DNA of 17,318 nucleotides from Streptosporangiaceae bacterium (GCA_030041195.1 JASHOI010000266.1:1-17318), one strand, 5' to 3'; shown: positions 7,985 through 14,742, counted from the first letter of the stretch. The notes: generated from the sequence alone by a model not told the origin. Made by a program: numbers and translations.

Positions 7985-8113
7985 CTCCGCAGGAACCGTG
8001 CTGCGCGCGGGCATCCACGCCAGCCTCGCGACGTGCTGTGGTACTTTCTCGGCAATTCGTCGTTCTTCACGCTGTTCGACGACCTCGCGTGGCCGGACGC
8101 GTCCACCGCGTGA
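7985..8113 (+). pseudogene. Probable C-terminal remnant of a TetR-family regulator
   Basis: In this frame the plus strand reads RNRAARGHPRQPRDVLW followed by YFLGNSSFFTLFDDLAWPD and ends at TGA 8111-8113. The pattern DVLWYFLGxxxxFTLxDDLxW resembles the last helices of TetR/AcrR regulators, where a DVLWFYLG-type segment and a conserved tryptophan recur. There is no start codon, no HTH domain and no ribosome site upstream; the frame is closed by a TAA at 7931-7933. I infer a decayed 3' end left in the gap between the phosphatase and HxlR genes. The match is from memory of the family, so confidence is modest. The rest of 7831-8156 holds nothing I recognise. Confidence 0.38.
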
Positions 8114-8156
8114 TGGGCGGTGCGCGGGACACTGCAGCACTAGGCCGTCGCCGAGA

Positions 8157-8540
8157 TCAGCCCGCTGCGTGAGCCCGGGCAGAAGCAGCGGCTTCCACCG
8201 CCTCCTGGAAGTCGACGATGGCCCCGCCGTGGTCCCTTGCCCAGTTCGTCAGGACCTCGATTGGCTCGACGAGGGTCCGGCCGAGGTCGGTGAGGCTGTA
8301 CTCGACCCGCCGTGGCGCTTCGGCATGCCGTTCGACAAGACCGTACTGCTGGAGTCGGCGCAGTGTCTGGGTGAGGACCTTGCGCGAGATGCCGCCGATG
8401 AGGCCGGCGAGCTCACCGTGCCTGCGAGGCTGACGGCTGAGCCCGAAGAGCACAACCACGGCCCATTTGTCGGAGATGATCTCGACCGCCAGCCGCGTGG
8501 GGCAGTCGGCGAGGAAGGCCGGTCCAGCCGCGTTCTCCAT
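8157..8540 (-). CDS. HxlR-family winged-helix regulator (QorR/YodB-like)
   Basis: A 127-residue HxlR protein. The core reads CPTRLAVEIISDKWAVVVLFGL (Cys13 on), then GGISRKVLTQTLRRLQQYGLVERHAEAPRRVEYSLTDLGRTL, the helix-turn-helix and beta-wing of this family. HxlR proteins bind as dimers and many sense quinones, aldehydes or disulfide stress through a cysteine near the N-terminus, as in YodB and QorR; Cys13 is the only cysteine here and sits at that position. It is divergent from a quinone-oxidoreductase-like gene, the same arrangement as QorR/qor2 in Corynebacterium glutamicum, so it probably represses that gene and itself. ATG at 8540 is chosen by family start; no good ribosome site is visible. 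Confidence 0.9.
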   Translation of the reverse strand: MENAAGPAFLADCPTRLAVEIISDKWAVVVLFGLSRQPRRHGELAGLIGGISRKVLTQTLRRLQQYGLVERHAEAPRRVEYSLTDLGRTLVEPIEVLTNWARDHGGAIVDFQEAVEAAASARAHAAG

Positions 8541-8549
8541 GAATTCGAA

Positions 8550-8566
8550 GGTACCAAGAGGTAACC
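8550..8566. promoter_or_regulatory. Candidate HxlR operator
   Basis: GGTACC (8550-8555), AAGA, and GGTAACC (8560-8566) form an inverted repeat whose perfect core is TACC-4 nt-GGTA. It lies in the 85-bp divergent gap, 10 bp upstream of the HxlR start and 60 bp upstream of the oxidoreductase start. Short TAC...GTA-type palindromes are usual for HxlR regulators. Binding by this HxlR is inferred. Confidence 0.5.
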
Positions 8567-8625
8567 CACGGCTCCGTAACGTCTTTTGCGAGCAACGAAA
8601 CAGCACCAGATGCAGAGGAGTCAGC

Positions 8626-9609
8626 ATGCCACGAGTCGTGGTGTTCGACGAGTTCGGCGGCCCGGATGTGATGCACGTCGTCGAGGAGCCGGCCGTCGAG
8701 CCCGCAGCAGGAGAAGTGCGGGTCAGGATCGAAGCGTTCGCCGTCAACCCGCTCGACCAGATGATGCGTTCCGGTACCTCGCCCGCAACCGTCGCCCTGC
8801 CACACGCTCGCCTCGGCATCGAAGGAACCGGCGTCGTCGACGCGCTGGGCCCCGCGGTCACCGGGCTGGAGATCGGCGATCCGATCATCCTCACGGCCAT
8901 TCCGGACGCGAGCGTCAGGGGCAGCTACGCCGAATACACCACGGTCCCGGCGAGCCGGGTGGTCGCCCGGCCGGCCGGGCTCGGAATCACGGAGGCGGCG
9001 GCGATCTGGGTCGGGTACTCCACCGCCTACGGTGCGCTCGTCGAGAAGGCGAGGATGCAACCTGGCGACCACGTCCTCATCACGGCCGCGTCTGGCGGCG
9101 TCGGCCGGGCGGCGATGCAGATCGCCAATCAGATCGGCGCCGTGCCCATCGCCATCACCCGGCACACCGCGAAGAAGGACGACCTGCTCGCCGCCGGCGC
9201 CGCCGCGGTCATCGCCACCGACCACGATGACGTCGCCGAAGCCTTCCGTCACCACACCGGCGGGACCGGCGCCGACATCATCCTCGACGTTGTTATGGGC
9301 CCCGGTCTGGAGGATCTGCTGAAGGCGGCCCGCCCCGGCGGAACACTGGTCGCCGCGGGGTTCCTGGACCCTCGGCCCACACCCTTCCCGAAAAGCACGC
9401 CGCTCACGATCTTCAGATACCGCAGCTTCGAGCACACTCTCGACGCCGTCGTTGTGAAGCGCATGGCGGCCTTCCTGAACGTCGGCGTACGCCTGGGTGC
9501 TCTGCGGCCCGCCATCGACAAGGTGTTCGCCCTCGACGACGTCGTCGAGGCACACCGCCACCTCGAGAAGGGGTTCCACGCCGGGAAGAAGATCGTCGTC
9601 ACGGTCTAG
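8626..9609 (+). CDS. NADP-dependent quinone oxidoreductase-like MDR enzyme
   Basis: A 327-residue zinc-free medium-chain reductase of the quinone oxidoreductase (QOR/CRYZ-like) group. The N-terminal GroES-like half starts VVVFDEFGGPDVM... and includes FAVNPLDQMMRSG and LGIEGTGVVDALG; the N-P-D segment replaces the zinc cysteine of alcohol dehydrogenases. The Rossmann half has the nucleotide loop ITAASGGVGRAAMQIA (AxxGxxG), then GGTGADIILDVVMG and RPGGTLVAAGF. Such enzymes reduce quinones, enones or aldehydes with NADPH in the cytoplasm. ATG 8626 has a strong GAGGAG ribosome site 5 nt upstream. It is divergent from the HxlR gene and probably controlled by it in response to electrophiles. Confidence 0.93.
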   Translation: MPRVVVFDEFGGPDVMHVVEEPAVEPAAGEVRVRIEAFAVNPLDQMMRSGTSPATVALPHARLGIEGTGVVDALGPAVTGLEIGDPIILTAIPDASVRGSYAEYTTVPASRVVARPAGLGITEAAAIWVGYSTAYGALVEKARMQPGDHVLITAASGGVGRAAMQIANQIGAVPIAITRHTAKKDDLLAAGAAAVIATDHDDVAEAFRHHTGGTGADIILDVVMGPGLEDLLKAARPGGTLVAAGFLDPRPTPFPKSTPLTIFRYRSFEHTLDAVVVKRMAAFLNVGVRLGALRPAIDKVFALDDVVEAHRHLEKGFHAGKKIVVTV

Positions 9610-9640
9610 GAACGGAGGCGGGATTTCCGGCGTCCTGCGA

Positions 9641-9672
9641 CTGGCACGGCGCATCGAGAACTGCGCGGCCAG
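9641..9672. terminator. Stem-loop between convergent genes
   Basis: CTGGC (9641-9645) pairs with GCCAG (9668-9672), and GCGCA (9649-9653) with TGCGC (9662-9666). This gives a 10-bp two-part stem with a small internal loop and an 8-nt terminal loop. It lies in the 79-bp gap between the convergent oxidoreductase and XRE regulator stops. No T-run follows, as is common in GC-rich actinobacteria. Confidence 0.48.
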
Positions 9673-9688
9673 TCTGCCTGGTTGCGGA

Positions 9689-10597
9689 TTACGGCTGCGG
9701 GCTGCTGCCCCGGCTGACCGGCCCGCTTTGGGTGCTGCTCTCATGACGGCTAGTCGCGGCCCAGCTGGCCAGGAGCCTCAGCGCATCGTGGGCGGGCGTG
9801 CCGGGGTCGGCCGTGTAGGCGGTCAGGGTGAGTCCTTCGTCAGCTTCCAGGGCCATGGCTTCGAACATCAGGTCCATGCGGCCGACCACGGGGTGGTGAA
9901 AGTGCTTGATTCCGCTGCGGTGCAGGCGCACGTTGTGGGCCGCCCACAGAGCACGGAACTCTTCACTCCTGGTGGATAGCTCGCCGATCAGGTCGGTGAG
10001 GCTCTTGTTGAAGGGGTCGCGTCCCGCTTCGGTGCGCAGCAGCGCGACAGTCGTGTGGGCGGTATCGGTGAAGTCGGGGTAGAACTCGCGGGCGGCCGGG
10101 TCGAAGAACCGGAACCGGGCGAGGTTCACCGGTCGCGCGGGGCTGGCGAATGCCGGAGAGTACAGGGCCTCGCCGAGGCTGTTGATGGCCAGGACGTCGA
10201 GGCGGCCGTTCCGGACGAATGCCGGGGTGTCGGTCATCCCATCGATGATGAGCTGGGTTGCGGGGCGGATCTGCTGCGGCGTGCGGCGCTGATTGGCGCG
10301 GGCCGGGCTGGTGTTGGCGGCCCGGGCCAGGTTGAGCAGGTGGTGCCGTTCGGCTTCGTCGAGCTGGAGTGCGCTGGCGATCGCCTCTAGGACGCTGTCG
10401 GATACGCCGGAAAGGTTGCCCTTTTCGAGCCGGGTGTAGTAATCACCGCTGACGCCGGCGAGCATGGCAACTTCCTCGCGGCGCAATCCGGGAACACGCC
10501 GGTTCCGGCCGTAGAACTGCAGCCCGGCCTGTTCCGGGGTGATCTTGGCCCGGCGGGTGACGAGAAAGTCACGTACCTCGGCCCGGTTGCTGGTCAC
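9689..10597 (-). CDS. XRE-family regulator with MmyB-like ligand-binding domain
   Basis: A 302-residue regulator. The N-terminal Cro/C1-type HTH follows the conserved GRNRRVPGLRREEVAMLAGVS stretch (about 30-50) and then DYYTRLEKGNLSGVSDSVLEAI. The C-terminal MmyB_LBD (about 110-285) reads DGMTDTPAFVRNGRLDVLAINSLGEALYSP and PVNLARFRFFDPAAREFYPDF, with the typical LHRSGIKHFHHPVVGRMDL near the end. Family members bind fatty-acid-like ligands and usually control a divergent redox or transport operon in actinomycetes. GTG at 10597 is the family start (VTSNRAEVRDFL); GTG 10606 is an alternative, and a longer frame to 10750 would cross the divergent promoter. It points away from the MFS-CMD-cupin-ADH genes and is their likely regulator. 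Confidence 0.92.
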   Translation of the reverse strand: MTSNRAEVRDFLVTRRAKITPEQAGLQFYGRNRRVPGLRREEVAMLAGVSGDYYTRLEKGNLSGVSDSVLEAIASALQLDEAERHHLLNLARAANTSPARANQRRTPQQIRPATQLIIDGMTDTPAFVRNGRLDVLAINSLGEALYSPAFASPARPVNLARFRFFDPAAREFYPDFTDTAHTTVALLRTEAGRDPFNKSLTDLIGELSTRSEEFRALWAAHNVRLHRSGIKHFHHPVVGRMDLMFEAMALEADEGLTLTAYTADPGTPAHDALRLLASWAATSRHESSTQSGPVSRGSSPQP

Positions 10598-10633
10598 GGC
10601 ATCCACGCTACGTGCCCTGGTGCGGGCGAGGGG

Positions 10634-10648
10634 GGTTCTGCCATGACC
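10634..10648. promoter_or_regulatory. Candidate MmyB-regulator operator
   Basis: A 15-bp imperfect palindrome of the form GGTnnTGnCAnnACC lies in the 102-bp divergent gap, 37 bp before the regulator GTG and 52 bp before the MFS-remnant ATG. Its position suits autoregulation and control of the operon to the right. Its identity as the operator is inferred from position and symmetry only. Confidence 0.42.
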
Positions 10649-10699
10649 CCTAACAGCGCGACCTCCCGCAACGATGGTCAGCCGGGTTGTGTCGATGTC

Positions 10700-10915
10700 A
10701 TGAGTACTTCCGCCACCGCCAGCGTCCCCGCCGTTACTCCGGCCGGGCACAGCCAGCGGGCAGGGCAGGCACCGGGATGGTCGCTGGCGGCCGCGCTGCT
10801 GGGATTCTTCATGGTCACCCTGGACGCGGTGATCGTCAATGTGGCCCTGCCGGAGCTGCTGTCGTCCGGATCGCTGTCAGACCGGATCGGCGCCCGGCGG
10901 GCCTTCGGCGCATGA
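10700..10915 (+). pseudogene. MFS transporter remnant (DHA2-type) with internal deletion
   Basis: The frame from ATG 10700 gives 71 residues. A hydrophilic start is followed by the first transmembrane helix of a DHA2-type drug exporter, with LLGFFMVTLDAVIVNVALPE (TM1 and the conserved D..IVNVALP motif). The text then jumps to SSGSLSDRIGARRAF, the motif A loop that normally lies about 45 residues later, between TM2 and TM3. It stops at TGA 10913-10915, where an intact protein would continue for about 400 residues. I infer one or two deletions that removed the second helix and nearly all the rest of the transporter. The TGA overlaps the next gene's ATG (ATGA), so the remnant may still be translated as a leader for the downstream gene. 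No clear ribosome site is visible at 10700. Confidence 0.75.
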
Positions 10916-11271
10916 TCATGACAAGCAATAGCCCGGCGGCCGGCCAGCCGCAGCCGGAAGAGCAGTCAGGCGCAGCGAAGATGTTCGGTGACTTCGCGCC
11001 CGGCCTGGTGGCCTTCACCGACGACGTGCTATTCGGCCAGGTCTGGACCCGTCCAGGACTCTCGCCGAAGGACCGCAGCCTGGTTACTGTCGCAGCCCTG
11101 ATCACCGCAGGGAACACCGGGCAGCTGACCTACCACCTCGGCCTGGCCCGGCAGAACGGCGCCACCGAAACCGAGCTGACCGAGGCGATCACTCACCTGG
11201 CTTTCTATGCCGGCTGGCCGAGAGCCATATCGGCCATGGCCGTCGCCAAGGAAGTGTTCGGCAACGGCTGA
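10912..11271 (+). CDS. Carboxymuconolactone decarboxylase (CMD) family protein
   Basis: A 119-residue CMD-domain protein: VLFGQVWTRPGLSPKDRSLVTVAALITAG (about 40-68), QLTYHLGLARQNGATETEL, then ITHLAFYAGWPRAISAMAVAKEVF, the family's signature helix pair. It has no cysteines, so it is of the decarboxylase-like rather than the AhpD peroxidase type. Members with this sequence style often sit beside cupin and alcohol dehydrogenase genes, as here, and their reaction is mostly unknown. The ATG at 10912 overlaps the MFS-remnant stop by 4 nt; the ATG two codons later (10918) is equally possible. There is no own ribosome site, so translation may depend on coupling to the remnant reading frame. Confidence 0.88.
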   Translation: MIMTSNSPAAGQPQPEEQSGAAKMFGDFAPGLVAFTDDVLFGQVWTRPGLSPKDRSLVTVAALITAGNTGQLTYHLGLARQNGATETELTEAITHLAFYAGWPRAISAMAVAKEVFGNG

Positions 11272-11317
11272 TACCGCGCTAAGCCCTCAGCGACCAAGAT
11301 CGAAGGAGACATCTGTC

Positions 11318-11740
11318 ATGAAGATCGAGCCGAAGACGCCCACGGTGAAGGGTCCGGCCGCGTGGTTCACCGGAGACGTGTACATCGACGCCGTCCACGC
11401 CCGCAAGGCCGAGCCGTCCCGGATGGCCTGCGGCTGGGTCCACTTCACCCCCGGCGCCCGGACAGCCTGGCACTCCCACGCCGTGGGCCAGACCCTGCTC
11501 ATCACCGAGGGCATCGCCCTGATCGGCACCCGCGACGGCCACGTCATCGTCGCCCGGCCCGGCCAGGTCGTCTACACCCCGCCAGGCGAGGAGCACTGGC
11601 ACGGCGCGGCGCCGGAGAACTTCATGGCGCACGTCGCCCTGTACGAGGGCACCGCCGATGGCGACGGCGCCACCTGGCTGGAACACGTGACCGGTGACCA
11701 GTACGCCGCCGCGGCGACGGCGGCCACCGAAGCCGCGTGA
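11318..11740 (+). CDS. Single-domain cupin protein
   Basis: A 140-residue cupin. Motif 1 reads PGARTAWHSHAVGQTLLITEG (45-65) with His52 and His54 as metal ligands; the usual glutamate is glutamine (Q58), as is common in this subgroup. Motif 2 is PGQVVYTPPGEEHWHGA (81-97), giving His93 and perhaps His95, with His105 further on. It resembles the CMD-linked cupins related to manganese-dependent hydroxynitrile-lyase-type proteins. The substrate is unknown. ATG 11318 has AAGGAG 9 nt upstream. It lies 46 nt after the CMD gene and 16 nt before the ADH gene in the same orientation. Confidence 0.9.
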   Translation: MKIEPKTPTVKGPAAWFTGDVYIDAVHARKAEPSRMACGWVHFTPGARTAWHSHAVGQTLLITEGIALIGTRDGHVIVARPGQVVYTPPGEEHWHGAAPENFMAHVALYEGTADGDGATWLEHVTGDQYAAAATAATEAA

Positions 11741-11756
11741 GAAAGGAATACGCACC

Positions 11757-12779
11757 ATGCGAGGAGCAGTCATCTACGCCCCCGGCGATATCCGGGTTGA
11801 GGAAAGGGCGGACCCGGTCATCGTCGCGCCGACCGATGCGATCATCCGCCTGGCCGCCACGTGCGTGTGCGGCTCAGACCTGTGGTCCTGGCGCGGCGCC
11901 GACCCGGTAACCCAGCCCACTCCAATGGGCCACGAGTACGCCGGCATTGTCGAGGAAGTCGGCACCGAGGTCCGCAGCGTCAGGCCCGGGCAGTTCGTGG
12001 TCGGCTCGTTCATGGCCTCGGACAACACCTGCCCGATCTGCCGGGCTGGCTATCAGAGCCGCTGTGCTCACGTCGAGTATGTCGGTGCGGGCGGCGCGCA
12101 GGCCGAGATGCTGCGCGTCCCGCTCGCCGACGGAACGCTCGTCGCGACCCCGGAGGTGCCGCCCGCCTCGCTGGTTGCGGACCTGCTCGCGGCATCCGAC
12201 GTGCTGGGTACCGCGTGGTTCGGCGCTGTCGCAGCGGAGGCCGGGCCCGGCAGGACCGTCACGGTCGTGGGTGACGGCGCCGTCGGCCTGCTCGGGGTGC
12301 TGGCCGCCAGGCAGCTGGGCGCCGAGCGCATCATCGCGATGAGCCGTCACGAGCCCCGCCAGAAGCTAGCCCTGGAATTCGGCGCGACCGACGTCGTCAC
12401 CGAGCGAGGCGACGAAGGCGTGGCCATTATCAAGGCAATGACGGGCGGGCTCGGCGCGCACTCAGTCATCGAGGCCGTCGGCACCCAGGAATCGATGATG
12501 CAGGCCATTCGCTCCGCCCGCCCGGGCGGCCACGTCGGCTACGTCGGCGTGGCCCACGGCGTCACGCTGCCCGGCGAGGAACTGTTCTACGCCGAGGTGC
12601 ACCTGCTCGGCGGCCCCGCCCCGGTCCGGCGGTTCCTGCCGCACCTCATAGACCTCATTCAGGACCAGGCCATCAGCCCCGGCAAGGTCTTCGACCTAGA
12701 GCTGCCGCTGGACGACGCTGCTGAAGGATACCGGGCCATGGACGAGCGCCGGGCCATCAAGGCACTGCTGCGGCCCTGA
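11757..12779 (+). CDS. Zinc-dependent alcohol dehydrogenase (MDR family)
   Basis: A 340-residue dehydrogenase. The catalytic zinc site is CVCGSD (Cys38) with GHEY (His59, Glu60). The structural-zinc loop has Cys92, Cys95 and Cys103 (TCPICRAGYQSRC), one cysteine fewer than the classical four, as in many IMP-dehydrogenase-like or 'threonine dehydrogenase-like' Zn-ADHs. The Rossmann loop is VTVVGDGAVGLLGV (168-181, GxGxxG), with VIEAVGTQESMMQAIRSARPGG typical of the family. It should interconvert an alcohol with an aldehyde or ketone using NAD(P). ATG 11757 has a GAAAGGA ribosome site just upstream. As the last gene after CMD and cupin, it may act on the product of the same pathway, probably under the MmyB-type regulator. 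Confidence 0.93.
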   Translation: MRGAVIYAPGDIRVEERADPVIVAPTDAIIRLAATCVCGSDLWSWRGADPVTQPTPMGHEYAGIVEEVGTEVRSVRPGQFVVGSFMASDNTCPICRAGYQSRCAHVEYVGAGGAQAEMLRVPLADGTLVATPEVPPASLVADLLAASDVLGTAWFGAVAAEAGPGRTVTVVGDGAVGLLGVLAARQLGAERIIAMSRHEPRQKLALEFGATDVVTERGDEGVAIIKAMTGGLGAHSVIEAVGTQESMMQAIRSARPGGHVGYVGVAHGVTLPGEELFYAEVHLLGGPAPVRRFLPHLIDLIQDQAISPGKVFDLELPLDDAAEGYRAMDERRAIKALLRP

Positions 12780-12804
12780 GTCCTGCAGATCCGTCAACGT
12801 ATTT

Positions 12805-12828
12805 CCCGGCCTCATGATCGAGACCGGG
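12805..12828 (+). terminator. Hairpin downstream of the alcohol dehydrogenase gene
   Basis: CCCGG-C-CTC (12805-12813) pairs with GAG-A-CCGGG (12820-12828): 8 pairs with one C/A mismatch and a 6-nt loop, 25 nt after the TGA. No T-run follows. It is a likely intrinsic-type end for the CMD-cupin-ADH transcript. Confidence 0.42.
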
Positions 12829-12895
12829 TATGTCGACCTCACATGAGCGGCCAGTACCTCATCGCGGGCGCCACGGCGTGCCGGCAGCCGGGCAG

Positions 12896-13063
12896 TGCGG
12901 CCAAGCGATCTACCGGATCCTCGATGCCCCGGCGACGCCGGCCTACCTGCGCAACCGCCGCTTCAACATCCTGGCCGCCAACCAGCAGTGCTTCGCCCTG
13001 TACCAGGGCGTCATCGCGCCCCAGACCCTGCCGCTCAACCTCGCCTATGGCGTATTCGCAGGT
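12896..13063 (+). pseudogene. Fragment of a second MmyB-type regulator (ligand-binding domain only)
   Basis: In the frame through 12896 the text reads QAIYRILDAPATPAYLRNRRFNI, then LAANQQCFALYQGVIAPQTLPLNLAYGVFAG. This matches the first third of the MmyB_LBD: compare DGMTDTPAFVRNGRLDVLAINSLGEALYSP in the intact regulator at 9689-10597. No XRE HTH lies upstream, and after about 13063 similarity is lost although the frame runs on to 13291. The fragment is on the opposite strand from the intact paralogue. It is too diverged from that gene to be a recent copy, so it is more likely a remnant of another family member. Confidence 0.6.
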
Positions 13064-13080
13064 CAGCCCATGATAGCGGC

Positions 13081-13102
13081 GTGTCCGAGGGGGGACTTGA
13101 AC
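13081..13102 (-). other. Short match to the 3' end of a leucine tRNA (possible attachment-site scar)
   Basis: Read on the minus strand, this stretch gives T-loop GTTCAAGT, a CCCCC stem half, acceptor half CTCGGAC, and A at the discriminator place. These have the spacing of a tRNA 3' end; A at position 73 and TTCAAGT are usual for tRNA-Leu. The 5' half of the T-stem does not pair, and no D-arm, anticodon arm or 5' acceptor strand is present at 13103-13180, so it is not a gene. A 3' tRNA fragment is what tRNA-integrating elements leave behind, but no integrase is in the window. Confidence 0.3.
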
Positions 13103-13527
13103 ACGCAGACGCGGGAAATCTCCCCAGATCGGGGAAATCATGCCACGACCATACCGGCCACCATGATGCTCATGCTGAAGTTATCCCCCGTGTTCCTCGC
13201 GGCCTCTGGGCTTCCCGGCAGATCCGCCTTGCGCCCTGGCCGCCGCATACCGGTCAGGTGCCTGCGCTGCTGGAGAGAGCGGCCCGGGTAGGACCGCATG
13301 GGCACTCCGGCCATTATCTTGTGGCGGAGCCAGAGGCTAAGCCGACACGATATCCGCTTCGGCTGATGACAGGTTTCCTGGCGACTGGGATCTGAAGTAC
13401 GCAGATCAGCGTCGCTCGGGGCACGGAGGCCGTCCGACATGCATGAATAGAGGGTGTTGCGTCTGCGCATAATCACGCGCTGACTTGTATGTCTTTGCTG
13501 ACCAGCCGCTTCGCACCGGATTAACCA
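13103..13527. other. Non-coding stretch, no gene recognised
   Basis: I see no coding pattern here in any frame. It contains GGGAAATC twice (13113-13120 and 13132-13139) flanking a small hairpin TCCCC-5 nt-GGGGA (13121-13135). There is also a less GC-rich part from about 13380 to 13530. No tRNA, transposase or long repeat was found. Confidence 0.5.
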
Positions 13528-13969
13528 TCACGGGTCATCCGTGTACCCACGGTCGCCGGGCATGGGTTGCACTTTGACGCCCGCGGCGGTGAGGAACTGA
13601 CGGATCTGGGAGGCGTGCTCCACGACGTGCAGCGGCATGCTGCCGGCAAGCACTCCGAACAGCATGCCGTGGTAGCGATGGGCGCCCGGGGAGTGGCCGG
13701 GCGGCCATCTCCTCGGTGAAGGCGTCCAGCGTCTGGGCGACGCGACCGCGGAGCGGATTTGGAACTGGCGGCTGGGTCGGCTCTACTTCCTGGCTTTCTT
13801 GAACCCCTCTCGGGTACAACGGGACCCAGCCCTTACCGCCAGGTTGGCCAGCCCGGCTAGCGTAGGTGAGCCAGCGATCGAGTTCGATTGGCTTACCGTT
13901 CTATACCGCGATGACGAACGCGTGTGCTAGGGCACGCAGAACCGGCGGATCTGCATCTGGTCGGCTCAT
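13528..13969 (-). pseudogene. Decayed protein gene with nonsense codon and frameshift, DinB-like C-terminus
   Basis: From ATG 13969 the minus strand reads MSRPDADPPVLRALAHAFVI, then AV, an in-frame TAG (13903-13901), and continues in the same frame as NGKPIELDRWLTYASRAG, QPGGKGWVPLYPRGVQ, and later RVAQTLDAFTEEMAARPLPG. Near 13705 the sense moves to another frame: GAHRYHGMLFGVLAGSMPL, then HVVEHASQIRQFLTAAGVKV, QPMPGDRGYTDDP and TGA at 13530-13528. The two halves look protein-like only if the stop and a shift are ignored, so I call one broken gene of about 145 codons. The last part (HVVEHASQIRQFL) resembles a DinB-fold helix with a metal histidine, but the family is uncertain. A GTG- or TTG-started frame at 13819 is only the middle piece. 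Confidence 0.55.
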
Positions 13970-14157
13970 GCGGGCAGTGCTGTTCCTGGGGCGCACCAAA
14001 TCGGTCGGCGTGGCTGGGTTTCTTGGCGCGGTGCCTGCGTTGTTACTTTCAGCCGCGGCGGGCGGGGGCGCTGTTGCCTGCCTGTTCTGCGCCCGGCTGG
14101 GCAGGGCGGGGCTGGCCTGCAGTTGGCGCGGGAATCGGGAATGGCGGCTAGCCGGTG

Positions 14158-14742
14158 TTATTCGAGTTCGGTGAGTGTGCCGGGGTCGAAGCTGATGGCG
14201 TATGGCCGGCCGACGGTGAGCGTGCGTCCTGCGCGTATCTCAGTGTCCAGGACGTATTCATCGCTGTGGAGGGTGAGGATGGTGACCTTGGTTTCGGGTT
14301 CGAGGTCCACGATCCAGTAAACCGGGATTCCGGCGCTGGCGTACTCGCGGACTTTGCGGACGCGGTCGACCTGCTCGCTGCCGCTGCGGGGAGAGATTAC
14401 CTCGGCGACCAGGAGCAGGTCGCTGGCGTAGTAGGTGCGGACTTTCCCGCTGATGGCGGTGCGCGCGACGTCGCGGGGGACGATGAAGACGTCGGGCTTG
14501 CGGACTCCGGCGGGGGTGGTGATGTCGTTCGGGCCGCCGGCCACGTAGACCGGCGCCCCGGCCAGCCGCGCGGCGTTCTTGAGGATGTCTTTGAGCCGGT
14601 CGGCTGCGTGGTCGTGCCACGGGCTGGGGGACAACTCGGTCAGCCACCCATCGGCGAGTTCGTAGCGCTTGCCGTCTTCGGGCAGCGCGTCAAGGTCGTA
14701 GAGAGTGTAGGGACCGTACTCGTGCACTGCCGGGACGCTCAC
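14158..14742 (-). CDS. Uma2-family endonuclease-fold protein (DUF820)
   Basis: A 194-residue Uma2 protein with a PD-(D/E)XK-like fold. RYELADGWLTELSPSPWHDHA (26-46) is the N-terminal conserved region. The putative active site comprises D84 in RKPDVFIV and E114 in LLLVAEVISPRS. The C-terminal VREYASAGIPVYWIVDLEP (131-149) is the family's most typical block. Uma2 proteins are widespread in actinomycetes and cyanobacteria, often in many copies; their biological role is not established. GTG at 14742 is chosen because GGAGGGAGG lies just upstream; the frame extends to 15123 but the extension has no family similarity. It stands alone, with a decayed gene downstream and about 480 non-coding bases upstream. 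Confidence 0.9.
   Translation of the reverse strand: MSVPAVHEYGPYTLYDLDALPEDGKRYELADGWLTELSPSPWHDHAADRLKDILKNAARLAGAPVYVAGGPNDITTPAGVRKPDVFIVPRDVARTAISGKVRTYYASDLLLVAEVISPRSGSEQVDRVRKVREYASAGIPVYWIVDLEPETKVTILTLHSDEYVLDTEIRAGRTLTVGRPYAISFDPGTLTELE

Noticed and set aside
10598..10750. N-terminal extension of the MmyB-type regulator
   Set aside because: It runs through the divergent promoter and into the MFS remnant, with no family similarity.
13113..13139. Repeated GGGAAATC with a small TCCCC/GGGGA hairpin
   Set aside because: Only two copies of eight bases are present; not enough for an array or a defined origin or operator. Noted under the non-coding stretch.
13104..13469. Inverted pair CGCAGACGC / GCGTCTGCG about 350 bp apart
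   Set aside because: A 9-base match in GC-rich DNA is expected by chance, and no transposase or target duplication goes with it.
13866..14174. Plus-strand frame with an apparent hydrophobic stretch
   Set aside because: It is partly antisense to the pseudogene on the minus strand, has no ribosome site, and its hydrophobic part is GC-rich Ala/Gly/Leu noise.
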